A stretch of DNA of 64,000 nt from assembly GCA_963761975.1 (NCBI GenBank), contig CAVXIR010000004.1, positions 1,240,001-1,304,000 on the forward strand, given 5' to 3'. This DNA comes from JAMQPK01 sp963761975. Lineage in GTDB: Bacteria > Acidobacteriota > Vicinamibacteria > Vicinamibacterales > JAMQPK01. Made by a program: the position numbers and the translations under genes. Every line of letters starts with the position of its first letter. The first letter of the stretch is position 1. The notes beneath the pieces were generated by a model. The model worked only from the letters and a program-made list of their open reading frames with translations. It was not told the DNA's origin and searched no databases. Shown here piece by piece: positions 16,701 to 25,460 of the stretch.

Positions 16701-18374
16701 CCGGATGAGCGACACATGGGCTCCCTGCACGGGCTCGCCAGTGTCGAGCCGTGTGACGAACACGAGCGTGTTCTGCGGGCTGTACTTCACGTTCACGCCG
16801 AGATTGGTCACCTGCACAATCGACGACTTGTCGGTTTCACGCGTCAGCCGGCGCGAATTCGCGATCGGATTGCCTTCTCGCACGCCTGCCCACACGATGC
16901 CTTGCTTTGAACCACCGAGGGCGCCCGACAAGTCGACGCCGGCCGACTCGATCGCGTCTGTTTTGGTCCGCAGCGTGCGACGCAGGCCATCTCCCGGTGG
17001 AAGCGCGTTGAACTTCGGATCGACGTCGGCAATCCTCTGCATCAGCTCGGCTCGTCTGACCGGCTGTGCCCATTGCGTGGCGTCGACGAGGTTGCGTGTG
17101 TAAAACGGCAGCACGAGGCCGGAGCTCGACTCCCATACTCCGTGGCCGTCGCCGAAACTCGTGAACGCCCGCTCGTGCCAGTTCTCGATGATGTCGGTCC
17201 AGTCATAGCCAAGCGTCTGGCCATCGCGAGCCGATTGAAGACTGGCGGCGAGCCTCACGACGTATGTGCGTGCGGGCGGTTGCCGGCTGAAGCCCGCGTC
17301 CTCGAGCGTCACGGCCGTCGGAAAGTCGTACTGCCATGTCTCTTTCCTGGCCGGCTTCGACGGCTTCAGTAGAGGCTGATTAATCGGATCCGTGATGTCG
17401 CGAACCGACATGGCCGCTTGCAGACGCTGGAAGTCGACGCCGCCGCCACGCAGCCGCACGGCGTTCCAGCTGGAGGGATCGCACGTGCTGCGACATTCGA
17501 ATCCTTCGACAAAGAACGTCTCCTCCGCCTCGATGCGAATGTTTTGGGCGGCGGCAGGCAGCGCAGTGCCTTCAGCGCCGCGCAACTGAGTGTCGATGTG
17601 CGCCCTGATCCAGCTTTCTGTCGGGACCGGCGTCGTCAGCTCGATGACGACGAGATCGGGAGACGGCGGGAATCGTTTCCTGTCCCAGTCGGCCGCGAGC
17701 GTGAAGGTGAGCGTTTGCGTGGACGCCGCAGCGCGTGCGGCGGCGTCGACCTTCGCCTCGAATCGAGCAATCGCCTGCGGGTTGTTCGTTCGGAGTCGCG
17801 CCCGTCCCGCCTCGCTCATCTGCGGGGCGTCCCACTCATGCGGCTCGAAGTTCAGTGTCAGATGAGCCGCGACCTCGGCTGGCGTAACCGGCTGATTGAA
17901 CCGGAGCGCCACCAGCATCGGGCTGTCGTAGCGGCCGTTTCTGCGGAACGGTTCGGCGCTGCGGAGCTTCACCGTCGGCGTCGTGAATGTAAAGGTGTAA
18001 GGCGTGGCGAGCCGACGTCCGCTGACGGCTGCCGCCGACGGATCGACCGTGACGCTGAACCGCGTCGCAAACGGCAGCTTTCGTTTCGGATCGGGTGTGT
18101 AGATAAGGATCGTAGTCCCCGACCACCGGAACGTTCCGCCAGGAATGCCGGGGGTCATCGTGACAAACGGCGCGGTGACTGGCTGCGGAATCCGCCCGAG
18201 TGCGACCATCGGCTCGGAAAACACGATCCGGATTTCGTTCGCTTCCTCCAGGCTGCCGGTTTCGCCGGTCGGACCGGCGCTGACCACCGTCAGATTGGCA
18301 GGCCGCTGCCCGGCCACCGGGATGCCCGCGAGAATCACGAGCGAGACCACGACCGCCCACGTGTGACGCAGCAT
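13758..18374 (-). CDS. alpha-2-macroglobulin family protein, N-terminal and central portion
   Basis: A 1538-residue secreted protein (signal peptide ending IPVAGQ). It has MG-type beta-sandwich domains throughout (RIVFSEPMVALGRIP at the start; SVFTDRGVYRLGEEIHFKAI, the MG-domain hallmark), the alpha-2-macroglobulin core (VYLEKSLQVINVDNRQ; RIMAVAGDKASRFGSSE), and a thioester motif C-A-E-Q in EYPFGCAEQQGSRAF at about residue 1453. Bacterial alpha-2-macroglobulins trap attacking proteases in the periplasm by covalent thioester attack. The frame ends abnormally after LLHVFHQASALKYRRR, and the rest of the domain continues in another frame (12521-13753). If the frameshift is real the thioester domain is truncated and the protein probably inactive. 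Confidence 0.9.
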   Translation of the reverse strand: MLRHTWAVVVSLVILAGIPVAGQRPANLTVVSAGPTGETGSLEEANEIRIVFSEPMVALGRIPQPVTAPFVTMTPGIPGGTFRWSGTTILIYTPDPKRKLPFATRFSVTVDPSAAAVSGRRLATPYTFTFTTPTVKLRSAEPFRRNGRYDSPMLVALRFNQPVTPAEVAAHLTLNFEPHEWDAPQMSEAGRARLRTNNPQAIARFEAKVDAAARAAASTQTLTFTLAADWDRKRFPPSPDLVVIELTTPVPTESWIRAHIDTQLRGAEGTALPAAAQNIRIEAEETFFVEGFECRSTCDPSSWNAVRLRGGGVDFQRLQAAMSVRDITDPINQPLLKPSKPARKETWQYDFPTAVTLEDAGFSRQPPARTYVVRLAASLQSARDGQTLGYDWTDIIENWHERAFTSFGDGHGVWESSSGLVLPFYTRNLVDATQWAQPVRRAELMQRIADVDPKFNALPPGDGLRRTLRTKTDAIESAGVDLSGALGGSKQGIVWAGVREGNPIANSRRLTRETDKSSIVQVTNLGVNVKYSPQNTLVFVTRLDTGEPVQGAHVSLIRRDGAVAWERSTGADGAAMGGAAPRLREDWYEPALDFIVVAEKDGDLAYAGNSWHEGIAPWDFGAYPNPHEIDPLLRGSVFTDRGVYRLGEEIHFKAILRSDTPTGIRLLPAGTAVDVKVRDSQDREVDTRTIKVSEWSSAEWTLRLPADGALGTYRIQASWTGEKQMDEGGVRAVGGTFLVAAYRRPDFRVDATLSSDSDVAGTRLTGVVTARYLFGASMGKRPVEWKATREVVCSAPAAIREHFPDTRFVFAGDCGGRYGPEEVGGDETALGANGQFNMNFDTAVDLGRPYRYVFEGDVEDVSRQRIAGRASFLVHPAPWYVGVMVPSYFIDQKTGFNTSIVTVSNEGKVVAGVPVEISMRQIQWHSVRRAEGNGFYTWDTTREETEIGTWNVTSGAEPVPLPIPLPSGGYFEVTAVARDAGGHVTRTLTSFYALGEGYTAWERFDHNRITLVPERNTYRPGESARIMIQSPWERATALLTTEREGVRTHRQFALTSAQQYVTVPITEGDIPNVYVSVLLVKGRTSAEALTGGQGPPDQNKDTPDDGSDPGKPSFRLGYVELKVDDGSKRLSLAVNADKEEYRPANSAAVKVQVKDFRGNPAASEVTLWAVDYGVLSLTAFRTPDVLGSVYLEKSLQVINVDNRQRLISRRAVVPKGEDEGGGGGVDSGADGTMRKDFRVLAFWLGSVTTDANGLASIDVKLPESLTTYRIMAVAGDKASRFGSSESEIRINKPVTLKPAFPRFMAVGDTSHFGSVVTSQLTESGTAIVTMRSLDPSILEVRGNGRQIVQIGGNGSIEVRFDTVAKAVGPARVQMTARLGEESDAFEDVIPIEILASPETVAAYGEARPDAKETIVMPAGVVPGFGGLDVQLSSTALVGLGEGARYLVEYPFGCAEQQGSRAFALLLASDLGSAFRLPGINASDLRRVSQETITSLRKYQCANGGFTYWAGDCRFTSAYLTAYLLHVFHQASALKYRRR

Positions 18375-18488
18375 AGTTGTCCTTTTGGGGAAATTCTGTG
18401 TCGAGTATCGGTCCGGAGCGAAGGGGGAATTAGCTTGCGGACGTACTGATTTGGATACCGGATCGGTGAATTTGCTCCATGCTCATGG

Positions 18489-18526
18489 TCCGGCTAAAGC
18501 CAGGCTAAAGCCGGACACTACGTACT
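18489..18526. repeat. hairpin repeat (CCGGCT-AA-AGCCGG type) 3' of lpxC
   Basis: GTCCGGCTAAAGCC followed by AGGCTAAAGCCGGACACTACGT. The outer arms GTCCGGCT and AGCCGGAC pair around a duplicated centre. It starts about 10 bases past the lpxC stop in transcription order, inside the 160-base gap before the macroglobulin gene. The same plan (paired arms ending CT/AG, a GA or AA centre, tail like CACTACG) recurs at 26461-26486 and 28056-28080. It could serve as an mRNA 3'-end structure. The rest of the gap shows nothing clear. Confidence 0.65.
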
Positions 18527-18534
18527 TCTACCCG

Positions 18535-19449
18535 CTAGTTCGCGAGTCTTGGAGCGCTCTTGACCGGGATCGTCACAGTGGCGCCGACGTGCGACGGGTC
18601 GAACTGCCCTTCGACCAGACGCCAGGCATCGGTTTCTTCGAGCAGCTTGCTGGCAAACGCCGTGTGAAGGGCATGGCCGCCGCGGTGTGCAACGAGGTGT
18701 CCGATAATTGGATAACCGACGAGCGCCATGTCGCCGATGACGTCAAGAATCTTATGACGCACGAACTCGTCTTCGAAGCGGAGGGCGTTCAATGCGCCCG
18801 TTTCGCCGATCACGATCGCGTTCTCGAGCGAGCCGCCGAGGGCAAGCCCGTTCTGACGCAGCATTTCGACTTCCTTCAAAAAGCCGAACGTGCGCGCCGG
18901 CGCGATTTCCTCGATGAACGACTCCTCGGTAATCTGCATCGTCCGGGTCTGATGCCGCAGCATCGGATGATCGAAGCTGATGCTGTATGTGACCTTGAAA
19001 TGATCGGACGGATAGAGCGCGATGCGCTTGTCGCCACGCGAGAGCGCGATCGGCCGGATCACTTTGAGGAAGCGCTTCGGAGCAGCCAGCCGCTTAAGAC
19101 CGGCCTCGTGAATCAGATAGATGAACGGCGCCGCGCTGCCGTCCATGATGGGCACTTCGGGATGGTTGAGCTCGACCGTGACGTTGTCGACGCCCAGACT
19201 GACCAGTGCGCCGAGCAGATGCTCGACCGTTTCGACCGACCCGTCTTTCAACGAAAGACCGGTCGCATACTGGATTCCACCGAGGTGACCGACGACGGCG
19301 GGAATCTCGAGCCCTCCCAGATCGGACCGGCGAAACTTAATTCCGTGATCGATCGCTGCCGGCTTAAGGGAAAGCGTGACCTTTTTGCCGGAGTGCAGTC
19401 CGATGCCTGCGCAGGAAACGGCTCGTCTGAGTGTGCGCTGAGAGTCCAT
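18535..19449 (-). CDS. lpxC: UDP-3-O-acyl-N-acetylglucosamine deacetylase
   Basis: A 304-residue zinc enzyme that removes the acetyl group from UDP-3-O-acyl-GlcNAc, the committed step of lipid A synthesis in the cytosol. Visible hallmarks are CAGIGLHSGKKV near the N-terminus, VEHLLGAL with Glu76 and zinc ligand His77, RHKILDVIGD with ligands His232 and Asp236, and GGHALH with His259 as the likely catalytic acid. Length is normal for LpxC. Start ATG 19449 gives the standard N-terminus (QRTLRRAVSCAGIG). It shows that the organism makes LPS-type lipid A. It is monocistronic or leads into the macroglobulin/pbpC genes. Confidence 0.96.
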   Translation of the reverse strand: MDSQRTLRRAVSCAGIGLHSGKKVTLSLKPAAIDHGIKFRRSDLGGLEIPAVVGHLGGIQYATGLSLKDGSVETVEHLLGALVSLGVDNVTVELNHPEVPIMDGSAAPFIYLIHEAGLKRLAAPKRFLKVIRPIALSRGDKRIALYPSDHFKVTYSISFDHPMLRHQTRTMQITEESFIEEIAPARTFGFLKEVEMLRQNGLALGGSLENAIVIGETGALNALRFEDEFVRHKILDVIGDMALVGYPIIGHLVAHRGGHALHTAFASKLLEETDAWRLVEGQFDPSHVGATVTIPVKSAPRLAN

Positions 19450-19557
19450 TAGTCGTTGGGAAACAGGCTGTTAGAGAGCGATCAGCCGGCGCTTCTAGAG
19501 CAATTCCGGTGCCTGTCTCGGTCTGTGACGGCGCTCCGACGCTAAGTTGTTACACTG

Positions 19558-19587
19558 TTAATATTTACTGAAAAGACCTGATTGCAA
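19558..19587 (-). promoter_or_regulatory. possible lpxC promoter
   Basis: On the minus strand TTGCAA (19587-19582) is followed after 18 bases by TATTAA (19563-19558) in a locally AT-rich stretch, about 110 bases before the lpxC ATG. This is the only AT-rich part of the 220-base gap between uvrA and lpxC. The match to consensus is moderate. Confidence 0.35.
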
Positions 19588-19669
19588 TTCTCGCACGGGC
19601 ACTAGGTGGCTTGTGGTACGGAGACCACACAATCACGCCCGAAGGGTGTTGTAATCTTACCACACAGCG

Positions 19670-22492
19670 TCATAAAACTGACGTCACTAACGGTCTTAGG
19701 AACTCGCCGGTGGCCGACGAGGTAACTTTCGCAACCTCTTCGGGCGTACCCTCGGCGATGATGCGCCCGCCGCCGCCGCCGCCCTCCGGTCCGAGATCAA
19801 TGATGTAATCGGCCGACTTGATGATATCGAGATTGTGCTCGATGACCACCACCGTATTGCCCTGGTCCACCAGCTTGTTCAGGACATCGAGCAGCTTGTG
19901 TGTATCCTCGAAATGCAGGCCGGTCGTCGGTTCGTCCAGGATATAGAGCGTCTTGCCGGTGCCACGCCGTGACAGCTCCTTGGCAAGCTTGACGCGCTGG
20001 GCCTCGCCGCCGCTCAACGTCGTCGCCGACTGACCGAGCTCGACGTATCCCAGGCCGACGCTCTGCAAGGTGCGTAATTTGTTCGCGATCGGGGGAAAAT
20101 TTTCCAGCAGCGGAAGAGCCTGATCGACCGTCAGGTCGAGCACGTCGGCAATGGATTTGCCGCGATATTGAATCTCGAGCGTCTCCCGGTTGTAGCGCCG
20201 CCCTTTGCACTGCTCGCAGGTGACGTAGACATCGGGCAGAAAGTGCATTTCGATGGCAATCACGCCGTCCCCCTGGCAGCCCTCGCAGCGCCCTCCCTTT
20301 ACGTTGAACGAAAAGCGTCCGGGCCGGAATCCGCGCGCCTTCGCTTCGGGCAGCCACGCAAACAGCTCGCGGATGAACGTAAATAACCCGGTGTAGGTTG
20401 CCGGATTCGAACGAGGCGTGCGTCCGATCGGCGACTGATCGATCTCGATGACTTTGTCGATGTGCTGGATGCCCTCGATAGCATCATGGGCGCCTGGTTC
20501 GTCGCCGGCGCGATACAGCTCGCGGGCCAGCGATCGATAGAGGATGTCGTTCACCAGCGTCGACTTGCCCGATCCGCTCACGCCGGTCACGGCGACAAAG
20601 GCACCGAGCGGAATGCGCACGTCGATGTTCTTCAGGTTGTTCTCACGTGCGCCGCGGATGACGAGAGACCCCTTCATGCCGGAACGCCGTCCGTTGGGCG
20701 TGCCGATCTTTTTTTCGCCGCGCAGATACTGCCCGGTCAGCGAGTCGTGCCCGTTCGGCTGCGGTGCGTCAGAGTGCTGCCATCTCCCATCTGCCATCTG
20801 CCCTGTCAGCAATTCCGCCGGTGTCCCCTGAAAGATGACCTTCCCGCCGTGTTCCCCGGCACCGGGCCCGAGATCGATCAAGTAGTCGGCGACGCGAATC
20901 GTCTCTTCGTCGTGCTCGACCACGATGATGGTGTTGCCGAGATCGCGCAGGTGGTGCAGCGTGCCAAGCAGGGCCCGGTTGTCGCGTTGGTGCAGCCCGA
21001 TCGACGGTTCGTCGAGCACGTAGAGCACACCTGTCAGGTTCGCACCAATCTGCGTCGCGAGGCGAATGCGTTGGCCCTCGCCGCCCGACAACGTCGTGGC
21101 GCCCCGGCCGAGCGTGAGATAGCCCACGCCGACGTCGTACAGAAATCTCAGGCGATCCTGAATTTCCTTCAGCACTCGTCCTGCAATCAGGTTCTCGCGC
21201 TCGCTCAAATCGAGCTTGTGAAAGAGGTCGTAGGCGTCGCTGATCGGCAGGTTCACGTACCCGGAAATCGTGCGCCCCTTCACCTTGACGGCCAGGCTCT
21301 GCGGCTTCAGCCGTTCGCCGCGGCAGGTCGAGCACGGACGCAGCGAGCGATACCCGTCGAGATCTTCCTGCTCGGTCCACGACGCTTCGTCGAAGCGGCG
21401 GCGCAGATTCGGAATGATGCCCTCGAAGCCTTTTCCGTTACCGCCATACAGAATCTGATCGCGCACCTTCTTTGGCAGGCCGGCAAACGGTGTGGCCGGG
21501 TCGAAGCCAAGGTTCTTGCCGAGCCCGGCGATCGCCTCGCGCACGAGCTTTCGGTCGCCCTTGGCCCACGGCACGATGGCGCCATCAAGGAGCGACCTGG
21601 TCTGGTCGGGCACGACGCGATTCGGGTCGAAGTCGTACATCGCGCCCAATCCCTGACACTCGGTGCACGCACCGTGGGGCGAGTTGAACGAAAAGGCTCG
21701 AGGCGTCATCTCGGGCATGCTGATGCCGCACTCGATGCAGGCCAGCCGCCGCGAGAACAGGCGGTCGCCGCCATCCAGGGTGTTGATGACAACGATGTCT
21801 TCGGCCAGGTTCAGGGCAATCTCGATCGACTCGGCGAGCCGGCGCTCGATGCCCGACTTCACGATCAGCCGATCGACCACGATGTCGATCGCGTGATTAC
21901 GCCGACGGTCGAGCCGGATGTCTTCGTCGAGCGATCGAAATGCACCGTCGATGCGGGCCTTGGTGAACCCTTTTTTCTTGAGGTCTGCGAGCTCTTTCTT
22001 GAACTCGCCCTTGCGACCGCGAACGATCGGTGCCAGCACGTTGATGCGCGCATCCTGTGGATACAGCATCACCATGTCCATGATGCGCTCGAGCGACTGG
22101 GCCGAGATCTCGCGGCCGCACTGATGGCAGTGCGGGATGCCGATGTTGGCAAAGAGCAGCCGCAGATAATCGTAGATTTCCGTGACGGTGCCAACCGTCG
22201 ATCGCGGGTTCGATGCGGTGGTTTTCTGTTCGATCGAGATGGCGGGCGACAGACCGTCGATCAGATCGACGTCCGGCTTCTCCATCTGCTCGAGAAACTG
22301 GCGTGCGTAGGCCGAAAGCGACTCGACATAGCGGCGCTGCCCCTCGGCGTAAATCGTGTCGAATGCGAGAGACGACTTCCCCGAACCCGACAAGCCGGTG
22401 ATGACCGTGAGCTTGTCGCGCGGGATGTCGACATCGATGTCGCGAAGGTTGTGAACGCGGGCGCCGCGTACGGCTATCCAGCCCTGACCCAT
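19670..22492 (-). CDS. uvrA: excinuclease ABC subunit A
   Basis: A 940-residue damage-recognition ATPase of nucleotide excision repair. The N-terminus MGQGWIAVRGARVHNLRDID leads into a first Walker A (GLSGSGKSSLAFDTIYAEGQ, about 33-52), then a zinc finger (C-I-E-C and C-T-E-C half-sites; HCHQCGREI earlier), a first signature (TTLSGGEGQRIRLATQIG), a second Walker A (GVSGSGKSTLVNDIL) and a second signature (TTLSGGEAQRVKLAKEL). The C-terminus is Gly-rich (GPEGGGGGGRIIAEGTP) as usual. Odd feature: about 20 residues containing QMADGRWQHSDAPQPNGHD, encoded by a short repeat, sit between PAELLTG and DSLTGQYLRG, where other UvrA proteins have only a short linker. Confidence 0.97.
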   Translation of the reverse strand: MGQGWIAVRGARVHNLRDIDVDIPRDKLTVITGLSGSGKSSLAFDTIYAEGQRRYVESLSAYARQFLEQMEKPDVDLIDGLSPAISIEQKTTASNPRSTVGTVTEIYDYLRLLFANIGIPHCHQCGREISAQSLERIMDMVMLYPQDARINVLAPIVRGRKGEFKKELADLKKKGFTKARIDGAFRSLDEDIRLDRRRNHAIDIVVDRLIVKSGIERRLAESIEIALNLAEDIVVINTLDGGDRLFSRRLACIECGISMPEMTPRAFSFNSPHGACTECQGLGAMYDFDPNRVVPDQTRSLLDGAIVPWAKGDRKLVREAIAGLGKNLGFDPATPFAGLPKKVRDQILYGGNGKGFEGIIPNLRRRFDEASWTEQEDLDGYRSLRPCSTCRGERLKPQSLAVKVKGRTISGYVNLPISDAYDLFHKLDLSERENLIAGRVLKEIQDRLRFLYDVGVGYLTLGRGATTLSGGEGQRIRLATQIGANLTGVLYVLDEPSIGLHQRDNRALLGTLHHLRDLGNTIIVVEHDEETIRVADYLIDLGPGAGEHGGKVIFQGTPAELLTGQMADGRWQHSDAPQPNGHDSLTGQYLRGEKKIGTPNGRRSGMKGSLVIRGARENNLKNIDVRIPLGAFVAVTGVSGSGKSTLVNDILYRSLARELYRAGDEPGAHDAIEGIQHIDKVIEIDQSPIGRTPRSNPATYTGLFTFIRELFAWLPEAKARGFRPGRFSFNVKGGRCEGCQGDGVIAIEMHFLPDVYVTCEQCKGRRYNRETLEIQYRGKSIADVLDLTVDQALPLLENFPPIANKLRTLQSVGLGYVELGQSATTLSGGEAQRVKLAKELSRRGTGKTLYILDEPTTGLHFEDTHKLLDVLNKLVDQGNTVVVIEHNLDIIKSADYIIDLGPEGGGGGGRIIAEGTPEEVAKVTSSATGEFLRPLVTSVL
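20771..20810. repeat. in-frame GCCATCT repeat inside uvrA
   Basis: Same 7-base family as 3651-3690: GCCATCT-type units ending GCCCTG. On the uvrA strand it reads TGQMADGRWQHSD. It lies in the linker between the end of the first ATPase half and the SLTGQYL segment, not in a catalytic motif, so uvrA probably remains functional. Confidence 0.75.
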
Positions 22493-22577
22493 CTGTGTGC
22501 TTTCTTTGGGGGACCTGAAACTTTCTATTGTAGCAGGGATCGTGGAGTTCCCGGCGTCTTTGCGGCTCTACATCGAA

Positions 22578-24035
22578 TCATTTGGTGACGCCCGCGTTTC
22601 TCGAAGCGACTGACGCGTTGTTTGCAGAGCTGATGCGCAGCATTTCCGCATCTTTGATTTGGGTGCGCTTGGCTTCTATGAGCCCGTTGGACAGCCCGGT
22701 GATGTCTTCTTCGTACGCGGCGAGCTCTTTCCGCATCCGGACAATCGCCGCATCGTAACAGGTAGCGGCTTGCGAGAACCGGCCGGATGCCGATTTCCAG
22801 CTCCGTTCGACGGAATCGATCTGGCCGAGGTACCGCTCCGAGTCGCAGTCGGCACGGTTCATCTGCAGCGCGTTGTCGAAATAATCCCGCGACTCGGCGA
22901 GACGATTCAGGCTGAAAGCGGCCATGCCCGCGAGGCTGTAGACCTGGTTGTTTCTCATTGCGTTCAGCGCCGTCATCGCATCGTCCAGCGCCACTTGCAT
23001 CTGGCCCATCTGCAACCGGTTCCAGGCGCGCCAGTAGTACTTCTCACCTGGATTGGTCCGCGAGTCCTTCAGCGACTCATCGATGGCGGCGATTGCCTCC
23101 TCGTGTCGCCTCAGGTAGCTGAGCGCCTTCGCACGACCCAGCAGAGCGGCCTCGTCTGGGCCGGCACCGAGGACGCCGTCGAAAAGCGCCAGCGCTTCGG
23201 CATACCGTGCGTATGACATCTGAACGTTGGCGAACACCAGTGAGATCGACGCGCTGTCGAGCAAGAGCTCGTGCGCACGCGCGAGCTCGCGAAATGCGCT
23301 GCCGAGATTGCCATTCAGAATCGCCCTCTGCCCGATCAGAAAGTGCACCTCGCCGAAACCCGTTTCCTGCCCGATGAGCGCCCGCGACGCTTCAATCGAG
23401 AACAGGGGCAGAAACGCCTGGGTGCGATACTTGAGTGAGAGATCCTCTGAGTGCGTGCTGAGCATGGCGTCGAGTTGCGGCTTCAGCTCGGCGACCATTC
23501 CTGCGTTCAGCGCCATGGCGAGATAGAAGTACGCTTTCATCGCGCTCGCCGGCCATTCTTTCTCCAGTTCGGTGGTCAGCCTCGCAAGCGTGGCTCGACG
23601 TTCACCAGGTATGAAGAGCTCGTTTCCGCGCACGTACTGTCCGCCCTCGACCGGCGCGCGCATCGCATCGAGCGCCTCGAAGTACGTGGTGTAGCTCGAG
23701 AGCACCTTCGTCTGCAGTTGCTGGGCGGCTTCGCGTGCGCCGGAATCGGGCAGGCGAAGCTCGATCTCGCGCAAGACGAGCATCAGATTGTTCTCGAGGG
23801 CTTTTCGAGCGAGGACCGGATCGTCTGACAGGGCCAGCAGCGCCGTATACGCCGCTGCCGCCTCTCTGAGACAAAGATAGCACCCGCGCGACGCAAGCCG
23901 ATCGGCTTCGGCCAGCTGAGTTGCCAGCTGTTCGGGAGTAATCCGTGGTGAGATGACGGGAACTGGACGCGGCGCACACCCGAGAGCCGCCCCGATTAGA
24001 ACGAGCGCGACGAATCTCACGGCGATCTTAGACAC
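22578..24035 (-). CDS. TPR-repeat lipoprotein of unknown function
   Basis: A 485-residue lipoprotein with lipobox LIGAALGC (Cys20). The body is alpha-helical with repeated TPR-like pairs, clearest in EALALFDGVLGAGPDEAALL, RRHEEAIAAIDESL and NRLAESRDYFDNALQMNRAD, and the C-terminal 60 residues look like a coiled coil (MRKELAAYEEDITGLSNGL). TPR proteins are scaffolds for protein interaction, and this one should sit on the periplasmic face of a membrane. No enzyme motif is visible. It stands 85 bases upstream of uvrA in reverse order, with no functional link evident. Confidence 0.75.
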   Translation of the reverse strand: MSKIAVRFVALVLIGAALGCAPRPVPVISPRITPEQLATQLAEADRLASRGCYLCLREAAAAYTALLALSDDPVLARKALENNLMLVLREIELRLPDSGAREAAQQLQTKVLSSYTTYFEALDAMRAPVEGGQYVRGNELFIPGERRATLARLTTELEKEWPASAMKAYFYLAMALNAGMVAELKPQLDAMLSTHSEDLSLKYRTQAFLPLFSIEASRALIGQETGFGEVHFLIGQRAILNGNLGSAFRELARAHELLLDSASISLVFANVQMSYARYAEALALFDGVLGAGPDEAALLGRAKALSYLRRHEEAIAAIDESLKDSRTNPGEKYYWRAWNRLQMGQMQVALDDAMTALNAMRNNQVYSLAGMAAFSLNRLAESRDYFDNALQMNRADCDSERYLGQIDSVERSWKSASGRFSQAATCYDAAIVRMRKELAAYEEDITGLSNGLIEAKRTQIKDAEMLRISSANNASVASRNAGVTK

Positions 24036-24059
24036 CCTTTCGCGTGCATCGAACCAAGT

Positions 24060-24956
24060 CTATTGTGGGTTCGCTGAGTCACGTCGAATAAAGTTGACCG
24101 TCACGGTGACGACAACAGGTACGGCGATGCCGTTCATCATGGTCGGCTCGTAACGCCACTGCCGCACAGCAACAATCGCTGCCTGATCGAGCAACGGTAT
24201 CGATCGAAGCACACGAGCGTCAGTGACGTTTCCCTGCTCGTCAACATGGGCCTCGAGAATGACGGATCCTTGAACCCTCGCTTCCAGGGCTTTGCCAGGA
24301 TACGTCGGAGCCACGTCCTTCACCTTCTTCGGTGGCGGCGCGTCGCGCAGCGTCTTGTTTTGTTCCCAAACTGCCGTCGTGCCATCTCCGGTCCTGGCGA
24401 ACGAGCGCCCAATAGTGGAAGTGCCTGAGCTATCGCCCCACGAAATATTCACCCGGGCCCAGTCGCTGAGGATTCGGTAGGTGACTACGACGCGAATCGC
24501 GGCTGTCTCGGCCCGAGGTTCGAACGTGAGACCCATCGCACCGTTGAACGCCGGCAGTCGCAGTTCGTCCGGACCGCTCGCAACCGCACCAGTGGTCACG
24601 TCGCCAGCGGCGTTTACCGCGAGGTTGATGACGACCACGCCTCCGACGCCCTTTTCCAAAGCCTCCTCGGGATATTCGATGACAGGAACTTTGACGGCCT
24701 TACGCAGCCGTGCCGGAGCGACGACGCCCGCCTGTGCCTGTAGCGGCACCGCCCAAGCGGCCACTGAGGCGGTTGCCGCAACGACGCCAAGCAGTGCGAA
24801 CCCAGCGGCGACAGCCTGCCGGCGTGACATAGAGACCGCCTCGAGGACAGCATCAATGCGCGTCCGGAGCTCGCGCGAGCTCGACATGCCCGTGCTAGAG
24901 TTGCGGCATGAGATCATGACCCGAAAGCTCGACCAGGCAGCGCACGTACAACTCAC
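24060..24956 (-). CDS. TonB C-terminal domain protein, remnant of copy 1
   Basis: This open part of the decayed sensor could still be translated. It has the last membrane helix of the former M56 domain (AAGFALLGVVAATASVAAWA) and two TonB C-terminal-like domains: YPEEALEKGVGGVVVINLAV and then VAPTYPGKALEARVQGSVIL with LRSIPLLDQAAIVAVRQWRY. TonB C-terminal domains contact outer-membrane receptors or other periplasmic partners. The real start, if any, is probably downstream of 24956, for example at the Met of GMSSSRELRTRI. If not expressed, the whole 24060-25457 region is a pseudogene. Confidence 0.55.
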   Translation of the reverse strand: MSCTCAAWSSFRVMISCRNSSTGMSSSRELRTRIDAVLEAVSMSRRQAVAAGFALLGVVAATASVAAWAVPLQAQAGVVAPARLRKAVKVPVIEYPEEALEKGVGGVVVINLAVNAAGDVTTGAVASGPDELRLPAFNGAMGLTFEPRAETAAIRVVVTYRILSDWARVNISWGDSSGTSTIGRSFARTGDGTTAVWEQNKTLRDAPPPKKVKDVAPTYPGKALEARVQGSVILEAHVDEQGNVTDARVLRSIPLLDQAAIVAVRQWRYEPTMMNGIAVPVVVTVTVNFIRRDSANPQ

Positions 24957-25457
24957 GGTTTCCGATGAGTTCGATCACCTGCCGGTCGACAACCTGTTCT
25001 CGTCGCGACGCCGAGTATGTCTTCCAGATCGCGCGCAACCTCTGGCGCCGCAATTGTGCGTGCCTGTGCGCGGTATCGACGCAATCGAATGATGCCTCCA
25101 CACAGCCAAAACAACTCCGCCGAGCACGATCGTGAGTGCGGCCACGTTCGCATCCAATCGTGAGGAAGGTGGCACCTCGACTGACGTCGTGGGAAGCCAT
25201 GTCCCGGTTGCACCGGTGGCAACCGTAACCGCCACGGCGCGAGCCGACGTTTCCGCAGGTCGCCACGGCTGAATCAGCGGCAGCAGCAGCGTCGCCGCGA
25301 GTGTCAGATGGAGGCACGCCAGCCTGAGACGAGGCTCGCCCGCTCTGAGAAGCCGCATGGCCGTGACCACCGCGACGACCAGCAGACCGGATTGAACCCA
25401 ATGCGCGACGACGTTGTGCGCGAGCGGGTCAAGGTTCAACATGGCGGTTATGGGCAC
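24060..25457 (-). pseudogene. decayed M56 metallopeptidase-TonB sensor (copy 1)
   Basis: Comparison with the neighbouring copy at 25461-27589 shows the damage. The N-terminal membrane part is intact in one frame (VVAHWVQSGLLVVAVVTAMR). A small deletion near 25120 shifts the frame before LFWLCGGIIRLRRYRAQ. Then about 88 codons, including the HELLH zinc site of the intact copy, are missing between ARDLEDILGV and REQVVDRQVIELIG. A further one-base change at about 24896 creates a stop before STGMSSSRELRTRI. The peptidase cannot be active. The last segment (24060-24956) is still an open frame. The copies are clearly a tandem duplication. Confidence 0.8.
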
Positions 25458-25460
25458 AAC

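Noticed and set aside
20462..22588. Long plus-strand open frame of about 708 codons
   Set aside because: It is exactly antisense to uvrA, whose motifs are complete.
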